NCBI GenBank assembly: GCA_013285595.1
Contig: JABDHF010000001.1
Location: forward strand, 38,904 to 102,903
DNA from: Bacteroidota bacterium
Lineage (GTDB): Bacteria; Bacteroidota; Bacteroidia; Chitinophagales; Chitinophagaceae
Length of the DNA stretch: 64,000 nucleotides
Direction of reading: 5' to 3'
Below, piece after piece: positions 20,712-29,029 of the stretch (position 1 is the first letter of the stretch; each line of letters starts with the position of its first letter). Below the pieces are notes generated by a model. The model saw only the letters and a list, made by a program, of their open reading frames with translations, made no database searches and had not been told where the DNA came from. Both the position numbers and the translations under genes were made by a program.

Positions 20712-21203
20712 TTAATAATGTCCCTTCTTTTCCAGCCTGAACCCTATATTCAGCACCTCTGGCAGTGGGTTTATGCGCATATTCTGCTCCATAGTTATTT
20801 TGTAAGTGCCCTTCCTGTCAAACCGTACAGAGTCGCTAAACTTTATGGGCAACCGTTGCTCATATATCTCACCCATACCGCGGCCCAGCCATTTGCCAGT
20901 GGCCTCAGCCATTACCACATTCATCCTTTCCTTCCGCTCCACGCTGTCTCCCGGCGCTTTTATGTATACCCACACCCACAAATTGCAATACGGGTATGCC
21001 TGTGTATGCCTGATCACGAAAAACGGCTGGTACCCCACCGTAGTGTCAGTAATATCTATGGCGAATGACGGCTTAAAGGCATACGTCCAGTTATTTTGCG
21101 GTATCACTATCTCTTTTTGATACACATAAGGCGCAGGCAGGCACCCTGCAAAAACACAACTGGCAACAACAATGGCTATTAAGCTACGATACATCGGGGC
21201 CAA
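20712..21203 (-). CDS. gldH: Gliding motility lipoprotein GldH
   Basis: Lipobox VFAGC; WTYAFKPSFAIDITDT, YPYCNLWVWV, GRGMGEIYEQRLPI, NIGFRLEK. Confidence 0.85.
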   Translation of the reverse strand: MAPMYRSLIAIVVASCVFAGCLPAPYVYQKEIVIPQNNWTYAFKPSFAIDITDTTVGYQPFFVIRHTQAYPYCNLWVWVYIKAPGDSVERKERMNVVMAEATGKWLGRGMGEIYEQRLPIKFSDSVRFDRKGTYKITMEQNMRINPLPEVLNIGFRLEKKGHY

Positions 21204-21288
21204 ATTTACATAATTATACTTGACAAGGCATAATTACCCGATTTTCCTACATACATCAGCATAGCTATCTCGCACCTACGCAACTTCA

Positions 21289-21305
21289 CCTCTCCTTCGG
21301 AGAGG
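21289..21305. repeat. CCTCTCC-ttc-GGAGAGG hairpin
   Basis: Perfect 7-bp arms, followed by gccgggagagg. Confidence 0.6.
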
Positions 21306-21386
21306 CCGGGAGAGGCTCTTAATAATAAATTATTATTCCCTACATCACATTTTCTTAATTTTGCCCACCATTTAAATATAATATCA

Positions 21387-22226
21387 TTGAGCAACCACGA
21401 TTTTATTGAAGCCGCACTCGCAGAGGATATTGGAACAGGCGACTACTCCACACTGGCAAGTATCCCGCCCGGTGCCCGCGGCAAGGCCATATTGAAGATA
21501 AAAGAAGATGGCATAATAGCCGGCCTGGCGCTCGCTGAGCAGATATTCACCTACCTGGAGCCCGGCGCAGTGATCACCTTCAACAAAAAAGACGGCGACA
21601 CCGTAGCCATTGGCGAAACAGCCTTCGAGGTAAGCGCCAGTGTGCACACCATACTCAAGGCCGAGCGCCTGGTGCTCAACTGTATGCAGCGCATGAGTGG
21701 CATAGCCACGCTCACCCACCAATACGTAGACGCCATAAAAGGCTACCCCACAAAAATACTCGATACCCGCAAAACCACCCCCCTCTTTCGCGCTTACGAA
21801 AAGGAAGCCGTACACATAGGCGGCGGCGTAAACCACCGCATGGGCCTCTACGATATGGTGATGCTCAAAGACAACCACATCGACTTTTGCGGCGGCATAG
21901 AAAAAGCTATCACACAAACCAACGAATACCTGAAAGCCAACAACCTGAACCTGGCCATAGAAGTAGAGACCCGCAATATAGACGACGTAAAACGGGTCCT
22001 CGCCACCGGCAACGTAAGCCGCATAATGCTCGACAACTACACCCCCGAACAGATAGAAGAAGCTGTAGCCCTCATAGGCAATAAATACGAAACAGAAGCA
22101 TCAGGTGGTATCAATCTCAGCAATATCGTCGCCTACGCCCGCACCGGTGTCGACTATATATCCGTAGGCGCCATCATCCACCACGCCGTAAGCATGGACC
22201 TCAGCCTCAAAGCCCAGATACTATGA
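21387..22226 (+). CDS. nadC: Nicotinate-nucleotide pyrophosphorylase (carboxylating); TTG start
   Basis: EDIGTGDYST, LNCMQRMSGIAT, ILDTRKTTP, GGGVNHRMGL, LKDNHI, EVETRN, ASGGI, DYISVGAIIH. Confidence 0.96.
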   Translation: MSNHDFIEAALAEDIGTGDYSTLASIPPGARGKAILKIKEDGIIAGLALAEQIFTYLEPGAVITFNKKDGDTVAIGETAFEVSASVHTILKAERLVLNCMQRMSGIATLTHQYVDAIKGYPTKILDTRKTTPLFRAYEKEAVHIGGGVNHRMGLYDMVMLKDNHIDFCGGIEKAITQTNEYLKANNLNLAIEVETRNIDDVKRVLATGNVSRIMLDNYTPEQIEEAVALIGNKYETEASGGINLSNIVAYARTGVDYISVGAIIHHAVSMDLSLKAQIL

Positions 22227-23101
22227 ACAAAAAGCACGTAGTGTTTATCATCAACCCCAAATCGGGAGTAGAAAGGCAGAAGGAGATACAACAAGGCATA
22301 GACGCCCACCTCGACAACGAAAAATACACCCACGAGATTCAGTATACCGAATTCATAAAGCACGGCACCAAGCTGGCAAAAGAGGCCGCAATAGCCGGCG
22401 CCTATGCCGTAGTAGCCGTAGGCGGCGATGGCTCCGTAAACGACGTGGTGCAGGGCCTTATAGGCACCAACGCCCTCCTTGCCATCATACCCAAAGGCTC
22501 CGGCAACGGCATGGCCCGCACCATGAAGATACCCCTCGATACCAACGAGGCCATAAAAGTCATCAACACCGGCCACACTGCCAATATGGACATCGGCTTT
22601 GCCAACAACCGCCCGTTCATCAGCAACGCCGGCGTGGCATTCGATGCCCTCATCTCCAAAAAATTTGCTAAAAGCGAGAAGCGTGGCTTCATGATCTACA
22701 GCTGGCTCGTCACCAAATACATGTGGCTCTATAAGTCGTGGGACTGGCACATCACCGTCGATGGCCGCACCTTTACCCAGCGCGCCTTTATGGTCAACGT
22801 CGCCAACGGCCAGCAGTTCGGCTACAACTTCAAGATCGCCCCCATGGCCAGCTTCACAGACGGCCAGCTCGATCTTATCATCATCCGCAAATTCCCCAAG
22901 ATCATGGGCGGCGCCATAGTAGTGCGCGCCATGAACGGCAGCATCGCCCGCAGCCCCTACGTAGAGCACATAAAAGGCCGCGAGATCACCATCTCCCACC
23001 CATCCCTGAAGCTCATGCAAACCGACGGCGACGCCCACCCCTGCGAGCACACCATCACCTTCAGCATAAAACAAGGAGCGCAGAGAGTAATAGTGCCGTA
23101 G
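22223..23101 (+). CDS. Diacylglycerol/sphingosine-type lipid kinase
   Basis: FIINPKSG, VAVGGDGSVNDVVQGL, IIPKGSGNGMAR; ATGA overlap with nadC. Confidence 0.93.
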   Translation: MNKKHVVFIINPKSGVERQKEIQQGIDAHLDNEKYTHEIQYTEFIKHGTKLAKEAAIAGAYAVVAVGGDGSVNDVVQGLIGTNALLAIIPKGSGNGMARTMKIPLDTNEAIKVINTGHTANMDIGFANNRPFISNAGVAFDALISKKFAKSEKRGFMIYSWLVTKYMWLYKSWDWHITVDGRTFTQRAFMVNVANGQQFGYNFKIAPMASFTDGQLDLIIIRKFPKIMGGAIVVRAMNGSIARSPYVEHIKGREITISHPSLKLMQTDGDAHPCEHTITFSIKQGAQRVIVP

Positions 23102-23106
23102 GTGTG

Positions 23107-23487
23107 TTACAGCGTGTATGGGTCAATTACCTGTAATCCTTTTATTTTTTCAAAGTCCGCACTGTTTCGTGTTATCAATGCAAAGCCATGAACAACTGCT
23201 GTAGCTGCTATAATTGCATCAGGCAGTTTGACACGGAAATTTTTACGGATATCAATAGCTTTAAGAACAACAGGCTCTTCCAAATGAAAAATGGTAGATG
23301 CGGCGATAAATGATTGTAATAACTGTATTTGCATGGCGGTTGCTTTGGGCTAGGCAAGCATTTCCATCCGGGTAATTATAGATATTTGGGCTTCTGTCTG
23401 CTCTATTAATAAAGCAGTCGGCTCAGGCAATGTATTATTGAGATACTCAATTGCCGTATTGGTGTCAATTAAATATTTTAATCCCAT
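23107..23487 (-). pseudogene. VapC-like PIN-domain toxin interrupted by an in-frame TAG at 23352-23350
   Basis: MGLKYLIDTNTAIEYLNNTLPEPTALLIEQTEAQISIITRMEMLA[TAG]PKATAMQIQLLQSFIAASTIF...KLPDAIIAATAVVHGFALITRNSADFEKIKGLQVIDPY. Confidence 0.85.
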
Positions 23488-23756
23488 TCGTTACGTACTT
23501 CCTTTAAGTATTGCTGAAGGTCTTTGTATTCCTCGTCGGTAAGTTTTAGTGAGCCGCGCAAACCTGCAACCGACTTTTTTGCCGGTTGTGATTCTGTAAG
23601 CTCATCAACAGGATACAGCAATACCTCTAATTTCCTTCCTACATAATTCTCAGGAACATGTATAGACACATCCTGATCCAAGGGCGTCACGGTTGCTCGA
23701 ACCATATTATTATAATTTTCTACTTCAAAGTTACCATTTATTACTTTAACTATCAT
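23478..23756 (-). CDS. VapB-like antitoxin partner
   Basis: Overlaps the vapC start by 10 nt; C-term VAGLRGSLKLTDEEYKDLQQYLKEVRNEWD; ORF could start at 23777. Confidence 0.75.
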   Translation of the reverse strand: MIVKVINGNFEVENYNNMVRATVTPLDQDVSIHVPENYVGRKLEVLLYPVDELTESQPAKKSVAGLRGSLKLTDEEYKDLQQYLKEVRNEWD

Positions 23757-23781
23757 AGCGCCCATCAAGGCCGTCAAATAG

Positions 23782-23850
23782 AATTGTCAGCCTGAGCTCC
23801 GTCGAAGGCCCATGAGCATCAGCAATTGCCAACATCGGAGAGATGCCTCC
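23782..23850. repeat. Dispersed repeat (tgtcagcctgagctccgtcgaaggccc...), copy 1
   Basis: ~68-bp similarity to 23981-24047. Confidence 0.65.
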
Positions 23851-23980
23851 ATATTGCGGTAGCAAATGTGTTATAATTATTGTCCCGGCAGCATTACTAC
23901 TATTGCGCCTCAGTGGCGTTAGCACCGTTCAACTGCGGATGGCCATTAGGCTTGCCTCGCACAATCAAACTTGTTAAACA

Positions 23981-24047
23981 GAATGTCAGCCTGAGCCCCG
24001 TCGAAGGCCCCGAGCATTAGCAATAGGCAAGATTGGATAGATGCTTC
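23981..24047. repeat. Dispersed repeat (tgtcagcctgagccccgtcgaaggccc...), copy 2
   Basis: ~68-bp similarity to 23782-23850. Confidence 0.65.
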
Positions 24048-24115
24048 TTTTGTGGCATAAAGATTGCACTTTACTATTCTTTTGTCGGAAATCAAAATGA
24101 TTTTTTATTAAACAC

Positions 24116-24415
24116 TTATTGTTGGAATATTACTTCATCATTTATTATTTTAATTGCCTTTTGTTCTAGATAATATGCTTCACTTCTTAATCTGTTAGCT
24201 TCCATTGCCAATTGATTTATTTGCTGCATTGTACTTTTATCTTTAATGATTGGGATCGGAACTTTTACAATATGCTCACTTTCTATATGTGGCACTACTG
24301 CACCATAATTATTGCGGCAAATTAATTCCTTTCCGTATTCGGAATTTAACCAACAGTACAAATAACCCGCTGTTCCGGATTTGCAATCCGGAACGATATG
24401 GTTGGGGATTTGCAA
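24116..24415 (-). pseudogene. Remnant of a type I restriction specificity subunit (HsdS), C-terminal end
   Basis: AGYLYCWLNSEYGKELICRNNYGAVVPHIESEHIVKVPIPIIKDKSTMQQINQLAMEANRLRSEAYYLEQKAI; N-terminal residues encoded by palindromic repeats. Confidence 0.7.
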
Positions 24416-24419
24416 TCCC
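24372..24419. repeat. Two adjacent palindromes: GTTCCGGATT-tgc-AATCCGGAAC and GGGATT-tgc-AATCCC
   Basis: 10-bp and 6-bp perfect arms sharing the core GGATTTGCAATCC. Confidence 0.8.
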
Positions 24420-24517
24420 GCTCACAATCTCCTTCCATACATTTGTAAATAAATAGCAATATAGTATGCCCCACGGCGTCCCACATCATATTAAACCGCT
24501 CACACTTATCATTTATC
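24405..24517. repeat. Direct repeat, left copy flanking HEPN/MNT
   Basis: 32-bp perfect core ATGCCCCACGGCGTCCCACATCATATTAAACC (24466-24497), also at 25400-25431, with flanking similarity. Confidence 0.88.
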
Positions 24518-24555
24518 ACCAGTTGGGCGTAGTCTCCGACTATGTCCTCTCGGCA

Positions 24556-24572
24556 GCCAATCTCTGATTGGC
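24556..24572. repeat. GCCAATC-tct-GATTGGC palindrome
   Basis: 7-bp perfect arms downstream of the HEPN gene. Confidence 0.5.
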
Positions 24573-24602
24573 GAATATACCTCACTAGCGTAAGGTGTGT
24601 AT

Positions 24603-24932
24603 TTAAAGCAGGCTCTGCACTTCATCTAACAATATGGGAATATCTTTCATGATTACTTTCCATATTATAATTTCATCCACATCGTCATAATTGTGGATCA
24701 CACGATTGCGGAGGTTTACTATTTTGCGCGCTGAGGATATAGGCAGTTCCGGGTTTATTTTGAGCAGATTGTTTGTGGCTTCGCCTATTATCTCTAATTC
24801 TCGTTCTACAGCCCTTCTTTTTGTAATGCTTTTTGCAAATTCTTCGAATACCCTGCGCCCTTCAAGATGCACATCGATATTCAAAGCGGCCTGTTGTATG
24901 TCGTTAAGCAGCTTCTTTTCTTCAAACATCAT
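24603..24932 (-). CDS. HEPN-domain (DUF86-type) toxin of a HEPN/MNT module
   Basis: LEIIGEATNNLLK; RNRVIHNYD Rx4-6H motif; 4-nt overlap with MNT. Confidence 0.88.
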   Translation of the reverse strand: MMFEEKKLLNDIQQAALNIDVHLEGRRVFEEFAKSITKRRAVERELEIIGEATNNLLKINPELPISSARKIVNLRNRVIHNYDDVDEIIIWKVIMKDIPILLDEVQSLL

Positions 24933-25231
24933 ATCAGTTGCAGTTTGTGGCTGTTTATATTTTGCAGCAGGTAGGGGTTTTTAAGCGTCTTTTCAGTCAC
25001 CAGGTCCACGTTTCGTTTCAGGAGTATTTCCAACGCATCTGCCAGCGCAAAATAATTATCGGAGTAGGTGGTATAGTGCATATTATCGGGGAACTTTATA
25101 ATAAAGTCGATATCGCTATTATTACGCAACAGGCCCGTAGCAGCGCTACCAAACAGAAAAGCACGCTCCACACCATATTGCAGCATCAGCTGCTTTATTT
25201 GCGGCAGGTATTGCTCTACTATTTTTTCCAT
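24929..25231 (-). CDS. MNT-type nucleotidyltransferase antitoxin
   Basis: FLFGSAATGLLRNNSDIDFII (GSx10DxD). Confidence 0.9.
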   Translation of the reverse strand: MEKIVEQYLPQIKQLMLQYGVERAFLFGSAATGLLRNNSDIDFIIKFPDNMHYTTYSDNYFALADALEILLKRNVDLVTEKTLKNPYLLQNINSHKLQLI

Positions 25232-25329
25232 AGCCTAAAATTATATCATTTTTCCCTGCGAAGCGCTGAAAAGTGCTGATTATAAAGATAGGCGCAAACA
25301 GTTCATTCAAATTAAATTATCCACTGTTC

Positions 25330-25451
25330 GGGATTCGCAATCCCATCACTTCTCACTCGCAATCTCCGTCCGTACATTTGTAAAAAACAAGAATATAACA
25401 TGCCCCACGGCGTCCCACATCATATTAAACCCTTCACACTTATCATTTATC
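25330..25451. repeat. Direct repeat, right copy flanking HEPN/MNT; starts with GGGATT-cgc-AATCCC
   Basis: See 24405-24517. Confidence 0.88.
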
Positions 25452-25480
25452 CAAATAATAGAGCAGTAGACCACAAGAAA

Positions 25481-25562
25481 ACACACCCACCCGCTCCCCC
25501 AAAATCGCGCTGCAATCCGCTACAGGCAACGCTTTCATTTTTACAGCATTGCTACAGAGTTG
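25481..25562. repeat. Dispersed repeat copy B (cccgctcccccaaaatc...aacgctttcattttt)
   Basis: Similar to 2646-2708 and 25671-25752. Confidence 0.5.
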
Positions 25563-25670
25563 GGGCGTCTTTACAAAAGAATTGAACAGTAACAGCAGTA
25601 ATATCAGGAAGGCACAAGCAGGCGCAAGGCTATGAGAACAAAAACAAACCAATGCATGAAAAAACATAGA

Positions 25671-25752
25671 AGCCCTCCCCCAAAAACGGCATCAAACCCG
25701 CTACAGGCGCGGCTTCCGGTTTTAAGGGGCGCTACGGAAATGGGGCTACACA
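25671..25752. repeat. Dispersed repeat copy C (ccctcccccaaaaacgg...cccgctacaggcgcggcttcc)
   Basis: Similar to copies A and B. Confidence 0.45.
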
Positions 25753-25759
25753 GTAAGGG

Positions 25760-26953
25760 TTAGCCCTTCAGCACACCAAGCTCCCTGCCAGCCTTGGTAA
25801 AGGCGGCTATAGCAGTATCAAGGTGGTGGCGTTCGTGCCCGGCAGATATCTGCACACGTATACGGGCCTGCCCTTTAGGCACCACGGGGAAGAAGAATCC
25901 GGTAACGTAGATACCTTCTTCCTGCATACGGGTGGCAAACTTTTGGGCTATCACCGCATCATACAGCATAATGGGGGTAATGGCATGGGTACCGGGCTTT
26001 ATATCAAAGCCGGCATCAGTCATCTGCTTGCGGAAGTAGAGGGTGTTCTCCTCCAGCTTATCGCGCAGGGCGGTGGTTTCGCTCAGCATATCCAGCACAG
26101 CTATCGATGCACCTACTATAGATGGCGCCAGGGAATTTGAGAACAGGTATGGGCGGCTACGCTGGCGCAGCATGTCTATTATCTCTTTACGGCCACTGGT
26201 AAAACCACCACAGGCGCCGCCAAGGGCTTTGCCAAGGGTGCCGGTAATAATATCTATTCGGCCCATCACGCCGCAGAGCTCATGCACGCCGCGGCCTGTA
26301 GGCCCCATAAAGCCCGATGAGTGGCTCTCGTCTATCATTACAAGGGCATCGTATTTATCAGCGAGGTCGCATATTTTGTCCAGCTGGGCTATAGTGCCGT
26401 CCATAGAGAATACGGAGTCGGTAACTATCATGCGGGTACGGCAATCCATATTGGCCTGCAGCTGGGCTTCCAGGTCGGCCATGTCATTATGCTTGTAGCG
26501 GCCACGGCGGGCTTTGCACAGGCGCACACCGTCTATAATAGAGGCATGGTTCAGCTCGTCCGATATGATAGCGTCTTCTTCGTTCAGCAGCGGCTCAAAA
26601 ACACCACCATTGGCATCAAAGCAGGCTACGTATAGTATAGAGTCTTCAGTACCCAGGAAGGTAGCAACCTTCTGCTCCAGCTCTTTATGTATATCCTGTG
26701 TGCCACAGATAAAGCGTACTGAGCTCATACCGTAACCACGGTGGTCTATAGCCTTGTGTGCAGCCTCAATCACCTTTGGGTGAGAAGAAAGGCCCAGGTA
26801 GTTATTAGCGCAGAAGTTAAGCACCTTACGGCCATTCACCGTTATCTCAGCGCCCTGTGGCGACTCTATGAGCCGCTCCTGCTTAAACAATCCTGCATCT
26901 GTAATATCCTGCAACTCTTTTTGCAGCCGCGTATAAAACGAAGAACCAGCCAT
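25760..26953 (-). CDS. kbl: Glycine C-acetyltransferase
   Basis: [63 protein letters not shown]. Confidence 0.93.
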   Translation of the reverse strand: MAGSSFYTRLQKELQDITDAGLFKQERLIESPQGAEITVNGRKVLNFCANNYLGLSSHPKVIEAAHKAIDHRGYGMSSVRFICGTQDIHKELEQKVATFLGTEDSILYVACFDANGGVFEPLLNEEDAIISDELNHASIIDGVRLCKARRGRYKHNDMADLEAQLQANMDCRTRMIVTDSVFSMDGTIAQLDKICDLADKYDALVMIDESHSSGFMGPTGRGVHELCGVMGRIDIITGTLGKALGGACGGFTSGRKEIIDMLRQRSRPYLFSNSLAPSIVGASIAVLDMLSETTALRDKLEENTLYFRKQMTDAGFDIKPGTHAITPIMLYDAVIAQKFATRMQEEGIYVTGFFFPVVPKGQARIRVQISAGHERHHLDTAIAAFTKAGRELGVLKG

Positions 26954-26991
26954 TATGATCTTTTATTTAGAAACTAAGCTATTATCTGCCC

Positions 26992-27723
26992 TTATGGTTT
27001 TACAATAGTAGCAGTACAATTATCAGGTATGCCGCCCGGTGTAAGGATGGCGGTGTAGTTGATAGTAAGCGTAGTAGGCGTATAAGTACCCGAGCCATGC
27101 AGCTGCACGCCATTACCTATCGTTTGCTGCGGCACATTAACGGTACCATGATACGGGTCGAAAGTAACGCGGGCATTAGCCTCCGGGCCATAGCCACCAA
27201 AGTTATTGATATAGAGCACATTGATACCGGTGGTGTCGGCTATAAACCCTCCTATGGTATACTGGTAGTCAGTAGCCGAGCAGGCATTATGCGTAGTAAG
27301 CCCGCCGGTAAAGAAGTTAGCAGAGTTAGCCGGCAGCACTATTATGTTGAAATTGTACGTCTTCGGATCCTGTCCGCTAACTGATGAAGTAAGCGTTAGC
27401 TGGTGGTTGCCAAGAGATACACCTTGCGCAGTAAACACAAAATCTTCAGTATAGGTAGGCAACGCTTTAAATGTAGTAGGCGAAACGCTGAGCCCGGCAG
27501 GTATACCGGTGAGCGAGAGCTGCACAGAATCGAGTGTAGACCCGGTAAGAAACTTTACCAGCACCGGCATATCTAATGTGGCCGTATCGGGGATATATAT
27601 ATCAAGCACACCGTTTTGCAGGGCGTCGTTAGTAACGTTGTAAGAAAGAGGTATCTTAACCTGCTTGGTACAGGAAAAATTTATTGCCGACAGCGTTAAT
27701 AAGAATAAAGCAATTTTCTTCAT
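26992..27723 (-). CDS. Hypothetical lipoprotein
   Basis: Signal/lipobox MKKIALFLLTLSAINFSC; Thr/Ser-rich secreted composition. Confidence 0.7.
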   Translation of the reverse strand: MKKIALFLLTLSAINFSCTKQVKIPLSYNVTNDALQNGVLDIYIPDTATLDMPVLVKFLTGSTLDSVQLSLTGIPAGLSVSPTTFKALPTYTEDFVFTAQGVSLGNHQLTLTSSVSGQDPKTYNFNIIVLPANSANFFTGGLTTHNACSATDYQYTIGGFIADTTGINVLYINNFGGYGPEANARVTFDPYHGTVNVPQQTIGNGVQLHGSGTYTPTTLTINYTAILTPGGIPDNCTATIVKP

Positions 27724-27779
27724 ATAATCAATTTAATGCGGAAAGATACGCCCATAACATTAAAAATCATAGCCATTAA

Positions 27780-28364
27780 TTACATCCATTTCACTTTCTC
27801 TGAAATGGATGTATTCCTGACGCCTTCTTTTGCAGGTTCGTCAGTATGGCCCAGGTATATTAAGCCCATAATAATATCATCATGCGTCAATTGCAAATGA
27901 TCTTTTAAGACGTGACTATGTGTCAATCCGCCAGTGCTCCAGAACGATGAGATGCCCAGCGCAGTAGCGCCCAGCAGCAGGTTTTGAATAGCTGCCGATG
28001 CGGCTGCCACTTCTTCTATCTGCGGGATCTTGGGGTTTTCGCCACGCTTCATTACGGCTATTACCAGGTGAGATGCATTGTCTACCGTGTGCAGCAACTT
28101 TTCGCGGGTAGCTTCCTGGCGCTTGTCTTCAGCCGTATGGTTCCAGTAAAGATCAGAGTGCGTCTTCCCAAATTGCTTCAAGGCTTCGCCACCGTATACA
28201 TAAAAGCGCCATGGCTCTGTTCGGCCATGTGTAGGCGCCCAGTCTGCCAGGGAGAAAAGCTTGTTTATAGTTTCGTCAGGTATCACCTGGCCGTTCATTT
28301 TTGCCCAGCCTACAGAGCGCCTGTTCTTAATTACCTCTTCTATTTGTTCAAATTTATTTATCAT
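27780..28364 (-). CDS. Nitroreductase family protein
   Basis: IKNRRSVGWAKM, ADWAPTHGRTEPWRFYV, AASAAIQNLLLGATALGISSFWSTG. Confidence 0.88.
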   Translation of the reverse strand: MINKFEQIEEVIKNRRSVGWAKMNGQVIPDETINKLFSLADWAPTHGRTEPWRFYVYGGEALKQFGKTHSDLYWNHTAEDKRQEATREKLLHTVDNASHLVIAVMKRGENPKIPQIEEVAAASAAIQNLLLGATALGISSFWSTGGLTHSHVLKDHLQLTHDDIIMGLIYLGHTDEPAKEGVRNTSISEKVKWM

Positions 28365-28462
28365 AGGTGGGCAAAGGTAGGGTGTAATGCAATTCAGATG
28401 GCAAACTCTTGATCGTTGTCGGCATTATTATTTTGTAACGCTTTCAATGAGGCTTTTACACG

Positions 28463-28969
28463 CTAATCCAGCCCAATGTCCTTTGTGTACATATCGGCCG
28501 GCATTACTCCATAAAAAAAGAGCATGCCGTTTTGGGGATCGTAAAACTTATAGACGGTACCGGTCTGGCCTTCTATGAGTGGCTCTATGTCTTTGTTTAC
28601 AGACATCACTTTTTTGTGCTTCTTATTTTGCACCAAGGCATGGCCGGTGCCCAGCAAAAAGGCTCCAATGCCTTGCTGCATCATCCTCTGCTGGGGATTG
28701 CGGTATTCCATTCTCATACCGGCATAAAGCTCTATTACATAATCGCCTGCGGTATCGAGGCCACAGGACGTGCCATAAGTGTGGTCGCCGGTCTCGTAGA
28801 GCAATACCAGTGCTTTGTTTATATCTTTTATGGTAAAAGAAATAGTGTAGCCGTTAAATAATACATGCACCTGCGGCCTCTGCCACATGGTTCTCATCTG
28901 CACAGGGCGCTGCGCTAATATGGTGTATGAAACCAGGAATGCTGCAAAAAGTAGCGACAAGTGTTTCAT
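28463..28969 (-). CDS. Secreted hypothetical protein
   Basis: Signal peptide MKHLSLLFAAFLVSYTILAQ from an internal Met. Confidence 0.7.
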   Translation of the reverse strand: MKHLSLLFAAFLVSYTILAQRPVQMRTMWQRPQVHVLFNGYTISFTIKDINKALVLLYETGDHTYGTSCGLDTAGDYVIELYAGMRMEYRNPQQRMMQQGIGAFLLGTGHALVQNKKHKKVMSVNKDIEPLIEGQTGTVYKFYDPQNGMLFFYGVMPADMYTKDIGLD

Positions 28970-29029
28970 GGTGCTAAATTTTACAGACAAAGTACGGAAA
29001 ACGGCTAATTTTACGCCAAATTGTACGTA

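Noticed and set aside
22154-23074. 306-aa minus-strand ORF
   Set aside because: Antisense to nadC end and lipid kinase; a by-product of C-rich codon usage, Gly/Ala/Val-rich with no recognisable domain.
24346-24585. 79-aa minus-strand ORF containing NMMWDAVGH
   Set aside because: Lies in the direct repeat and palindromes; the same peptide arises from the second repeat copy, so repeat-derived.
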